This document shows positions 58,110-64,000 of a stretch of DNA of 64,000 nucleotides, in pieces (the first letter of the stretch is position 1; each line of letters opens with the position of its first letter). The position numbers were made by a program, and so were the translations under genes. The DNA comes from Novosphingobium sp. NDB2Meth1 (GTDB lineage: Bacteria; Pseudomonadota; Alphaproteobacteria; Sphingomonadales; Sphingomonadaceae), in NCBI RefSeq assembly GCF_900117425.1, contig NZ_FPEH01000011.1, forward strand, positions 62,001 to 126,000, read 5' to 3'. The notes under the pieces are model-generated. The model was not told where the DNA came from. It searched no databases and saw nothing but the letters and a program-made list of their open reading frames with translations.

Positions 58110-58490
58110 ATGATTCGAATCCTCCTCGCCGAAGACGAAGAAGCAATGCGCACCTATCTCGCCCGGGCCCTTGAAAACGCCGGTTACGAAGTGGTGTCGG
58201 TCGATCGGGGCACCGATGCCGTGCCGCTGCTGGAAAGCCAGCATTTCGATCTGCTGCTCTCGGACATCGTCATGCCGGAAATGGACGGCATCGAACTTGC
58301 CCAGCGCTGCGCCGAGATCAGCCCGGCGACCAAGGTCATGTTCATCACCGGCTTTGCCGCCGTCACGCTCAAGGCCAACCGGGAGGCGCCCAGCGCGCGC
58401 GTGCTGTCGAAGCCCTTCCACTTGCGCGATCTCGTGCTCGAAGTGGAACGTGTCTTCTCGGATTCGCCGATGACGGGCAACTTGCGCTGA
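58110..58490 (+). CDS. cpdR: CpdR-type single-domain response regulator
   Basis: 126 residues, receiver domain only. Phospho-acceptor Asp near residue 52 (LLLSDIVMPEMDG), acidic pocket in LLAEDEE, conserved Lys in VLSKPF. The N-terminal RILLAEDEEAMRTYLARAL matches Caulobacter CpdR, which primes ClpXP to degrade cell-cycle proteins when unphosphorylated. ATG preceded by GAAGG. No kinase is adjacent; the ChpT/CckA phosphorelay would be encoded elsewhere. Confidence 0.9.
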   Translation: MIRILLAEDEEAMRTYLARALENAGYEVVSVDRGTDAVPLLESQHFDLLLSDIVMPEMDGIELAQRCAEISPATKVMFITGFAAVTLKANREAPSARVLSKPFHLRDLVLEVERVFSDSPMTGNLR

Positions 58491-58592
58491 AGAGATACGG
58501 GAGGCCTAAAAACCCCCCTTGCAAGCCCAGCCGCCCGGCGCTAATGGGCTGCCTCTCCCGCCGCGCTGGCCGCCGCGGAAGCTTGATGGTGC

Positions 58593-58667
58593 GGGCGTAT
58601 AGCTCAGTGGTAGAGCACTATGTTGACATCGTAGGGGTCGCAAGTTCAATCCTTGCTACGCCCACCA
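58593..58667 (+). tRNA. tRNA-Val (anticodon GAC)
   Basis: A full cloverleaf: acceptor GGGCGTA/TACGCCC, D arm GCTC/GAGC, anticodon stem CTATG/CGTAG with loop TTGACAT giving GAC, T arm GCAAG TTCAATC CTTGC, and encoded CCA. The 3' end is the likely attachment site of the neighbouring integrase. Confidence 0.95.
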
Positions 58668-58679
58668 TCGAAGCCCTTG

Positions 58680-58706
58680 AAAAACCTCGCTTTTGCGGGG
58701 TTTTTT
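58680..58706. terminator. Terminator shared by tRNA-Val and the integrase gene
   Basis: AAAAACCTCGC (58680-58690) pairs with GCGGGG (58695-58700) followed by TTTTTT. It has T-runs on both strands and touches the integrase stop codon, so it can serve both converging units. Confidence 0.75.
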
Positions 58707-60025
58707 CATGCCCGCAGCACAGCGACGTCCGCCGTTTTTTGGGTGACTTTTGCGTGAAGTGCCGGTCCTGCGGCCTTTGTCAGGTCCGCAATCACGTCCT
58801 CGATCCCGGCCTTGACGCTGCTCAGATAGTCCGGCCCGAAGATGGCATACTTGCCAGATGTCTTGCTGAGCACGCGATGGCCGAGCGCGATCTCCAGCTG
58901 GATCAAATCGACGCCGCGGTTGGCAAGAATCGTCGCCATCGAATGGCGGATCAGCTTCGGCCCCCAACCTGCCGGGATCTTGAACCGCTCGCAGGCCCCA
59001 TCCCAGGCACTGCGAATGCCGGACACGCCATGCTGCTCGACGACGTCGATTTTCTGCTTGGCATCAAAGCGTGTGCGCTCAGTGCAGACGAACCACTCGT
59101 CGGTCGATTCGAGCCATGAGCGCAGGAGCGGCACGACCGGCATGACGGGCCGGCGCTTGGGCGTCTGCGGCCGATCCGCCGGGTTCAGCGCAAACAGGCC
59201 TTCGGCTGGCATCCACTGGCCGCGCGTGGGCAGGACGTTCATGTCCAGCACCGCGTCCGGCCGTCCGAGCGTGCAGATCGCGCCGATCAGGTAGCGCCGC
59301 AGCGGCACAAGACGATCGCTGTGCCCGGCATAGTTCCCTGCCCCGCGCAGGCTGTAGTCAAGCAGCTCGCTCAGCGTATTGAGGCTGAGGCGATAGGACC
59401 GCTCCGGCGTCACCTGGTCGCGCGTCTTGTGGCGCAGCGGCGGCACGTAGCGAACACGGCGCGCCTTGAAGGCATGATTGAGCGCGGCCTTCAGCTGGAT
59501 CACCGATTCCTCGACCGTTGAAGCGCTGCGCGCGCGGGACTTGCCGTCTACCCAGTTGCCATCGGCGTCCTTCCGTCGGGCAACGATGGGATCGGCAATT
59601 CCCCAAGCACGGAACCGCTCGAGCAGCTGGTCGTCGACATGGTCGGGCAGCAGGGGAGACAGTACGCGCCCGGCGGCGCGCTCGATTTCGAGGAACCGGG
59701 TCAGCAGCTTGAACCGGGCTCGGATCGGTTCCGCGCTGGGCAGGTTCTGGCCGTGCTCGATGTAGTAGTCGGTCAGCGCATCGTGAACGCTGTAGACCGC
59801 CTGATCGGCTGGCGTCGGCCGATGTGTGGCGAGGTAATGCGCGTCGAGCTTGTCGCAAGCTACCCGAACATCTGACGTGCGCGTGCTTCGCCGTTGCTGG
59901 CGCCCTGCGTCGGCGTCGTACCACCAGATGTACCAGCGATCGCTGGCGGGCTGGCCGTCGGCGCCCCGGACGTAGTCGAGCCAGAATGGCCCTCGCTGGT
60001 AGACACCACCCTTAACTGCCGACAC
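58706..60025 (-). CDS. int: Tyrosine site-specific integrase
   Basis: 439 residues. N-terminal DNA-binding part (GPFWLDYVRG, WYIWWYDADAGRQQR), core-binding helices, then the catalytic domain. The late motif KLIRHSMATILANRGVD, LEIALGHR, and the tyrosine in SKTSGKYAIFGPDYL are visible, matching the RHxxH-Y type. Joins phage or island DNA into the host tRNA gene. It is the last gene of the chain, next to tRNA-Val. Its first 166 bases overlap the gene before it in another frame. Confidence 0.93.
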   Translation of the reverse strand: MSAVKGGVYQRGPFWLDYVRGADGQPASDRWYIWWYDADAGRQQRRSTRTSDVRVACDKLDAHYLATHRPTPADQAVYSVHDALTDYYIEHGQNLPSAEPIRARFKLLTRFLEIERAAGRVLSPLLPDHVDDQLLERFRAWGIADPIVARRKDADGNWVDGKSRARSASTVEESVIQLKAALNHAFKARRVRYVPPLRHKTRDQVTPERSYRLSLNTLSELLDYSLRGAGNYAGHSDRLVPLRRYLIGAICTLGRPDAVLDMNVLPTRGQWMPAEGLFALNPADRPQTPKRRPVMPVVPLLRSWLESTDEWFVCTERTRFDAKQKIDVVEQHGVSGIRSAWDGACERFKIPAGWGPKLIRHSMATILANRGVDLIQLEIALGHRVLSKTSGKYAIFGPDYLSSVKAGIEDVIADLTKAAGPALHAKVTQKTADVAVLRA

Positions 60026-60192
60026 CGCGCCTGTTCCTTCAATGCCTTCGCCTTCGAATCGGCGAGCTGTTCGATCATGCCGAGCCCGGCGAGAAGTTCC
60101 AACTCCTCAGCCGAAAGCTTGATGCCCCGGCCCGCACTGAGGGCGCGGCTTACCTTGCGGTCTAGGTTGACCAGATCCTGGGGCGTGCTCAT
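59860..60192 (-). CDS. Phage protein of unknown function overlapping int
   Basis: 110 residues. The first ~65 are helical and charged (LVNLDRKVSRALSAGRGIKL, SAEELELLAGLGMIEQLADS). The rest is Ser/Thr/Gly/Ala-rich and is encoded in a second frame within the 5' part of int, so it may be unconstrained. Start ATG overlaps the gene before it by 4 nt. Not an obvious excisionase, though its position before int would suit one. Confidence 0.6.
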   Translation of the reverse strand: MSTPQDLVNLDRKVSRALSAGRGIKLSAEELELLAGLGMIEQLADSKAKALKEQARCRQLRVVSTSEGHSGSTTSGAPTASPPAIAGTSGGTTPTQGASNGEARARQMFG

Positions 60193-60653
60193 GCGCTTGG
60201 CCCCGCCAGCAATCCAGCGACGGTCGGCCTGCCCGTCTGATACTCAAGCGCAATCGGCTCTGCGATGCGGTCATAGACCGTTTGACCGCCATGCAGGACG
60301 ACGTTGGCAAGGAACGCCTGTTCCAGCGTCTCTATGCCGCTCTCGACGCTTTCGAGCTTGGCCTTGATCACCAGCAACAGCGCGCGCGCCTTCGACCGCT
60401 TGACCTGCTCGAGCTTGTCCAGGCGCTGCTGCCGGGTCAGCGCCTGATTGCGCCCGTTGTGTGTCGGCACGCTGTCCAGCTTCGGCCACGGCAGCCGGAA
60501 GCGGATCATGCGGTCACCCAGCGTGAACTGGATCGCGTAGAAGGCCTCTTCGTCCATCTGGCCGATCTGGCTGGCCCCGGCGCGCTTCACGAGGGTGACG
60601 ATTTCGGAGATCGACCGCTCGACCGCGACGGTGGTGTTCTCGGCAAAGCTCAT
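60189..60653 (-). CDS. Conserved phage protein of unknown function
   Basis: 154 residues from ATG 60653, chosen for GAGGAG 8 nt upstream and the ATGA overlap with the gene before it; a GTG at 60659 is too close to that site. Features: FYAIQFTLGDRMIRFRLPWP, RNQALTRQQRLDKLEQVKRS, KARALLLVIKAKLESVESGI, ETLEQAFLANVVLHGGQTVY. Such proteins recur in alphaproteobacterial phages, function unknown. Confidence 0.75.
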   Translation of the reverse strand: MSFAENTTVAVERSISEIVTLVKRAGASQIGQMDEEAFYAIQFTLGDRMIRFRLPWPKLDSVPTHNGRNQALTRQQRLDKLEQVKRSKARALLLVIKAKLESVESGIETLEQAFLANVVLHGGQTVYDRIAEPIALEYQTGRPTVAGLLAGPSA

Positions 60654-60829
60654 CCCCACAACTCCTCACGCACCAGCGCAAATTCGGCCTCGTCCACGTT
60701 CTGGCAGATCAGGACGCCGCGGTTGAACAGCAGCGCCGCAGCAGTCGCCGCGCCGGGCGAGCGCATGTCGGCGAAGTGCTCGCCGTCGCGCAGGACTTCC
60801 TTGCCGCAGGCGATGAAGCGCTCGGTCAT
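60650..60829 (-). CDS. Small phage protein
   Basis: 59 residues from ATG 60829, with AGGAGG at the right distance. RFIACGKEVLRDGEHFADMR followed by an Ala-rich stretch and EEAEF-like acidic end. Unknown function; typical of small early phage genes. Overlaps genes on both sides by 4 nt. Confidence 0.65.
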   Translation of the reverse strand: MTERFIACGKEVLRDGEHFADMRSPGAATAAALLFNRGVLICQNVDEAEFALVREELWG

Positions 60830-61077
60830 AGCCCGGCCCTCCTGCAAAGCGCGCTCCACACCCGGCGCGAAGCCTCCGGTTTCGGCGCGACGCCGAACTT
60901 GCGCTCGAGTCTCTGGTGGCGCGCCCAGACCTGCCGCTGCCTCTTGGGCAAGCGCGACCAGTGCGCCTGACAGATGTACTCGCTGGGCACGTAGCCCCAG
61001 CGCTTGAGCGCCGCTGCGTGGCCGATGGAGCGACGGCAGCCGTCGATGATGCAGGGGATGGAGAGAGGCTTACGCAT
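60826..61077 (-). CDS. Small zinc-finger-like phage protein
   Basis: 83 residues, strong AAGGAGG ribosome site. Cys/His residues CIIDGCRRSIGHAA and YICQAHWSRLPKRQRQVW suggest a zinc ribbon, like many phage recombination or packaging helpers. Overlaps the preceding gene by 8 nt. Function unknown. Confidence 0.68.
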   Translation of the reverse strand: MRKPLSIPCIIDGCRRSIGHAAALKRWGYVPSEYICQAHWSRLPKRQRQVWARHQRLERKFGVAPKPEASRRVWSALCRRAGL

Positions 61078-61564
61078 CGGCAGCCTCCTTCAACATGCAC
61101 CCAAGCGGAAACCCGCTGTTGAACGACCAAATGTCAGTGTCGCGATCAATGCACGCATCGCCTGTAGCGGGAGCGCGTTCGCAGAACTTGCAGATGCGCC
61201 GATCCGGCTCGTCCAGGAGTTGCAGCCGCGATGGCGACACCTTCACGAACAGACGCTCGTTGCGGATGTAGCTGCGCGCCGGGGTTCCTTCGTCGCTCGG
61301 CACATCATCGATGGCGATCAGGAAGCGCGTGCCGCTTTCCCTGATCACGGTGCCGGGCCACGTTTCGTCGAGCTCATAGTCGCCGTTGCCCGCCGTCCAT
61401 GTGATCCCCACGCGCTGGCCGGGGTGAAACATTGACTGCCGGTCGGTGCACCGGAACTTGACCGACGTGATGTGTGCGCCCTTGATGGCAGCGCGAACCG
61501 CGTTCCGGCGTTCGCAGGCCTGCTTGTCGGCGGCGCAGTTGATGCAGGTGGTGTAGCTCGTCAT
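61070..61564 (-). CDS. Cys-rich phage protein of unknown function
   Basis: 164 residues. An N-terminal CINCAADKQACERR and a C-terminal CKFCERAPATGDAC may bind zinc. Middle resembles a small beta domain (GQRVGITWTAGNGDYELDE, WPGTVIRESGTRFLIAIDDV). Start overlaps the DUF4326 gene by 4 nt. Confidence 0.68.
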   Translation of the reverse strand: MTSYTTCINCAADKQACERRNAVRAAIKGAHITSVKFRCTDRQSMFHPGQRVGITWTAGNGDYELDETWPGTVIRESGTRFLIAIDDVPSDEGTPARSYIRNERLFVKVSPSRLQLLDEPDRRICKFCERAPATGDACIDRDTDIWSFNSGFPLGCMLKEAADA

Positions 61565-61956
61565 GCCGCCACCTCGTCGACGTTGCCGTGGTGCACAGCG
61601 GTATGCGGGTTTGCCAATTCAAGCAGAATGTCAGCATGACAGGACTTGTGGCCGCCCAGCTTGCACCAGCAGGCCAAATTCTTGCCGCGCAGTTCTTCGA
61701 ACGGCAGTACGATCTCGCCGTCGCGAATGTCCTGCTCAAAAGCATCAACTGCCATGTTCCGGCACCAAGTATCGCGGTCGATCTCGCATCCGTAGGGGTG
61801 AGCTAAGGCGAACGGCCACTGCTCCCGCCAGTCGCGCCAGTCGTGCGGATCGCCCCACTTGGTAGGCCGCGCAACGCTCACCGTGTTCGGCGGCATCCTC
61901 CAGCCCTTCTTGCGGGAAAGCTGGACGCGGATCGGGCGTACGCTTTTGGTGATCAC
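61561..61956 (-). CDS. DUF4326 domain protein
   Basis: 131 residues, GTG start at 61956 overlapping the HD gene stop (GTGA). Family pattern: VQLSRKKGWRMPPNTVSVAR, KWGDPHDW, and ELRGKNLACWCKLGGHKSCH, ADILLELAN. Common in phages, likely nucleotide- or metal-related; function unproven. Confidence 0.85.
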   Translation of the reverse strand: MITKSVRPIRVQLSRKKGWRMPPNTVSVARPTKWGDPHDWRDWREQWPFALAHPYGCEIDRDTWCRNMAVDAFEQDIRDGEIVLPFEELRGKNLACWCKLGGHKSCHADILLELANPHTAVHHGNVDEVAA

Positions 61957-62591
61957 AGCTTCGGCCCTCCGACCGCCTCGTAAAGCGCAAGGAAGCGCTC
62001 AACCGAATAATCGGCATCCCAAGGCGTGATCTCGAAGGGGAAAGGCTCATAACCCGACATGGAGCACCACTTCTCAGCCGCATGCGGCATCAGGTCGCGC
62101 TTCTCCGTCGCAAGCATCCGGATATCGTATTGCTTGACCAGATCCTTGAACTCGGTTCCGACACAGAACCATTGGTCAATCGCATCGCCGCTGCGCTTCA
62201 CCAGAGCGCGCGTCTCCGGATGCATCAGGGGCTTAGCCGGGCCCGCGAAATCAGGCCAAGGCACTTCATCGCTCTCGTGCATCAGGCCCTGATAAACGGC
62301 CTCTAGGGGATGGCCGTCGCGCCACATCTGGTCGGCCAGCAAAACAACGTGCTGGCAGACGTTGTAGAGGCAGCGCGGTCCGCTCGTGCCATCGCTGTTC
62401 CGCAGTCGCGTCTGACCCCGGAAACGATTGTTGCTGACCAAGCCCCATGCGTAGTCTTCGACGGTCATACCGGTCGCGTTGGGTTCCGCGAAATCGAAGT
62501 AGAGCCCGTCGCCCATCAGGATGGTGGGGCCGACGATCAGCCGGGTGTGCTGGCTGGCAGCCGCAGCGTTGGCTGAAGCAAGATGGCTCAC
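61953..62591 (-). CDS. HD-domain (YfbR-like) hydrolase
   Basis: 212 residues from GTG 62591, which overlaps the stop of the next gene by 4 nt. HD pattern: NVCQHVVLLADQM, then GLMHESDEVPWPDF, where His-Glu-Ser-Asp replaces the textbook HD pair. YfbR-like enzymes cut nucleoside 5'-monophosphates; phages use them to steer nucleotide pools. The assignment rests on a few motifs. Confidence 0.7.
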   Translation of the reverse strand: MSHLASANAAAASQHTRLIVGPTILMGDGLYFDFAEPNATGMTVEDYAWGLVSNNRFRGQTRLRNSDGTSGPRCLYNVCQHVVLLADQMWRDGHPLEAVYQGLMHESDEVPWPDFAGPAKPLMHPETRALVKRSGDAIDQWFCVGTEFKDLVKQYDIRMLATEKRDLMPHAAEKWCSMSGYEPFPFEITPWDADYSVERFLALYEAVGGPKL

Positions 62592-62947
62592 AGCACATCC
62601 TCCGGCGGAAAATGCTCCAGGTTCCGCATCTCGGCGAACTCGCAGATCTCGTCCCCGGTGATTTCGTCGGCAAAGCACCGCGCTTCCACGATGGTGATCG
62701 CCTCTCCCCGGTACTCCCGCCGCGCCCAAGCGATGGCTTCCTCGCGCGTCGCGAGCTCGTTGGCGTATTCTTCATCGTCAGCTGCCTTCGCCCACCAGCG
62801 CCACGGCGTGAGGCCCGCCTCGCCGCGCGCTGCGCGCCAGCGGTCGAGCATCGGCTCGTGATTGGCGTTCCATTCGCCGGAGCGGTTGGCGAGGGTGAGC
62901 AGGGCCTCGATGTCGTCCATCGCCTGATCGGATGCGTATTCAGCCAC
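62588..62947 (-). CDS. Small phage protein of unknown function
   Basis: 119 residues from GTG 62947 with AAGGAA upstream. Acidic N-terminal region (AMDDIEALLTLANRSGEWNA), Trp-rich WRAARGEAGLTPWRWWAKA, then ATREEAIAWARREYRGEAIT and an acidic tail. No family recognised. Confidence 0.65.
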   Translation of the reverse strand: MAEYASDQAMDDIEALLTLANRSGEWNANHEPMLDRWRAARGEAGLTPWRWWAKAADDEEYANELATREEAIAWARREYRGEAITIVEARCFADEITGDEICEFAEMRNLEHFPPEDVL

Positions 62948-63188
62948 GGCGCTGTTCCTTCCATTGTTCGTATGCGGCCGCGTGGGCCGGGCAGAGGTCT
63001 TTCTCGGGTGCGGGCGATGTGGTGCAGCTTGCGCAGATCGGCGCGTCACAGGTGCCGCTGCGGCGGCTGGGCACCTTCCAATCGCACTCGAGCGTGGCGC
63101 GCTTGCCGCAGGCGCAGCGCTTGCGCTTGCTGGTGGTGCAGACGATCGCCGCGCCGCCGCCGGGGAGGATGACGCGCTCGCAGGTCAT
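62940..63188 (-). CDS. Cys-rich small phage protein
   Basis: 82 residues from ATG 63188, overlapping the DUF5131 gene by 4 nt. Several CxxC or CxC pairs (KRKRCACGKRATLECDW, GTCDAPICASCTTSP, DLCPAHAAAYEQWKEQ) indicate zinc binding. A reading from far upstream (63488) would give a long Arg-rich extension and is not credible. Confidence 0.7.
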   Translation of the reverse strand: MTCERVILPGGGAAIVCTTSKRKRCACGKRATLECDWKVPSRRSGTCDAPICASCTTSPAPEKDLCPAHAAAYEQWKEQRRG

Positions 63189-64000
63189 GCGGGCATTCCG
63201 TTGTGCTCTACGCCGTCGAGAAGGCGGCCTGCGGCCTTCTTGCCGACGCGATAGAGCCATTGATATCCAAGCGGATTGACTGGTCCCGGACCATCGAGGG
63301 TGGCCCAGAAATCGTCCAGAGCGGCTTTGTCTACGTCGACCGCTCGACTGTTGCATGCTTCTCCCGCGGCAATCCGTCGTGCATGTTCCTTCACAGAAAA
63401 GTCGCGACAACAGATGCGACCATCCGCCAGCATCGATAGTCCTTCGGCGTTCGGATATTGCCTCTGGTTGCGCTCCGGGCCGTGGCAATAGATGTCGACG
63501 CTACTGGTCGGCAGCCACTCGCCGTTCTGCTTGTGGAAGTATTCGACGCGGTTCCATGCGCACCAATCGCGGGTGTAGCGGAACCAGTTGGGGTGCGCAG
63601 GCCGCGCCTTCGGGCCGCTTTCGCCACCACCGATGATCTGGTCGACGAACCCCCACCCTACCCAGTCGACCGGACCCAGCGCAGGCTCATAGCTGACGAA
63701 CTTCACCGATGCCGGGGTGTTGCGCAGGTCCTCGCGCCGCTCATCCGCACGCTGCTGATCCTCGACGCTGACGCCGAGCCAGATACCGGGCGGCGGGTTG
63801 TTCGGGCCGTAGTCGTCCAGCGTGGCGCGGGCGTCGTCGCTGCGCCGATCGAGCGGATCGACGCGCTCCATGACGTGCGCCTCTGCTGACGCGTTGGCAA
63901 TTTCCCAGAACTCGGGCTCATTCAGCCATGCCAGCATGATGTCCGACCGCTTGGTCAGCACCTGAAAGATATGGCCGCGCAGGTGATGGGCCGCGATCAT
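63185..64000 (-). CDS. DUF5131 family protein (phage Gp37/Gp68), N-terminus outside window
   Basis: The last ~271 residues. Family motifs: HIFQVLTKRSDIMLAWLN, GIWLGVSVEDQQRADER, NTPASVKFVSYEPALGPVDW, QIIGGGESGPKARP, and YFHKQNGEW. Radical-SAM-like fold widespread in phages and plasmids, biochemistry unknown. The start lies beyond the right edge; the open frame continues to base 64000. Confidence 0.85.
   Translation of the reverse strand: MIAAHHLRGHIFQVLTKRSDIMLAWLNEPEFWEIANASAEAHVMERVDPLDRRSDDARATLDDYGPNNPPPGIWLGVSVEDQQRADERREDLRNTPASVKFVSYEPALGPVDWVGWGFVDQIIGGGESGPKARPAHPNWFRYTRDWCAWNRVEYFHKQNGEWLPTSSVDIYCHGPERNQRQYPNAEGLSMLADGRICCRDFSVKEHARRIAAGEACNSRAVDVDKAALDDFWATLDGPGPVNPLGYQWLYRVGKKAAGRLLDGVEHNGMPA

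Larger units (their letters stand above)
58668..64000. mobile_element. Integrated phage-like element beside tRNA-Val (left end; continues past window)
   Basis: Begins at the tRNA-Val 3' end with a tyrosine integrase pointing at the tRNA, followed by ten small minus-strand genes, most overlapping by 4 to 8 nt. Several are phage-associated families (DUF4326, DUF5131/Gp37-Gp68) and Cys-rich orphans. The right attachment site is outside the window. Attachment core is probably within the T arm and acceptor of tRNA-Val (inference). Confidence 0.85.

Noticed and set aside
58544..59119. 191-codon plus-strand frame across tRNA-Val
   Set aside because: It crosses the tRNA and its terminator and lies antisense to the integrase.
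63188..63488. Upstream extension of the Cys-rich phage protein to 63488
   Set aside because: It would overlap the DUF5131 gene by 300 bases with Arg/Ser-rich shadow sequence; the ATG at 63188 has the 4-nt overlap seen throughout this block.

Overview
The window reads as chromosomal DNA of a GC-rich alphaproteobacterium of the order Sphingomonadales, most likely Novosphingobium or a close relative. This is inferred from gene content and order: a split F0 operon (atpI-atpB-atpE-atpF'-atpF), a CpdR-type receiver, a large TonB-dependent receptor, a lapA-pyrF...trpF-trpB-trpA-accD-folC run, and many extragenic inverted repeats built on CTTGTCGAAGG or GTGTCGAGCGAAGTCGAG. No rRNA or CRISPR array is present. 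One tRNA (Val-GAC) was found.

Layout. 1-7.3 kb: the 3' part of a giant secreted RTX protein carrying several phosphatase-like modules. 7.4-10.9 kb: a DUF1801 gene and a TonB-dependent receptor. 11.0-12.8 kb: riboflavin genes, an HTH-RibB-RibX fusion with two tandem palindromes in its own promoter, followed by ribH. 13.0-17.3 kb: an orphan chemoreceptor, rpsA, and a brnTA toxin-antitoxin pair bracketed by a 21-bp duplication of the rpsA terminator arm. 17.4-22.1 kb: gloB, a LacI-type regulator, an ATP-grasp protein and a CshA-like secreted protein. 22.2-24.8 kb: the F0 ATP synthase operon, with a hairpin plus T-run after atpE. 25.0-28.8 kb: the ydbH-ynbE-ydbL envelope lipid-bridge trio. 28.9-31.9 kb: SMR-like and YkgB-like membrane proteins divergent from a Cys-rich MarR regulator, then radC and an NRDE gene. 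32.0-41.2 kb: purB, lapA, pyrF, a GNAT gene, a SIMPL gene, and the overlapping set trpF-trpB-cupin-trpA-accD-folC. 41.2-47.4 kb: an AmpG-like permease, a Rieske oxygenase, rluB, rsmD and an MHS-type permease. 47.5-58.5 kb: a minimal chemoreceptor, a small lipoprotein, a UvrD/PcrA helicase, a small lipoprotein of lower GC, a DEAD-box helicase, a GlcD-like oxidoreductase, sapC, a candidate cuckoo-type sRNA, an N-formylglutamate amidohydrolase and cpdR. 58.6-64.0 kb: tRNA-Val and, directly beside it, the integrase end of an integrated phage-like element. That element's visible genes all lie on the minus strand and are chained by short overlaps. It runs off the right edge.

How the genes work together. 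Most of the window is housekeeping: riboflavin, tryptophan, pyrimidine, purine, folate, fatty-acid initiation, ATP synthesis and ribosome modification. The accessory parts are the RTX phosphatase, the brnTA insertion, the repeats and the tRNA-linked element. The observations most worth following are the HTH-RibBX fusion with its twin operators, the CCTCCTCCC small RNA before a strong terminator, and the bracketed, apparently leaderless brnTA module.
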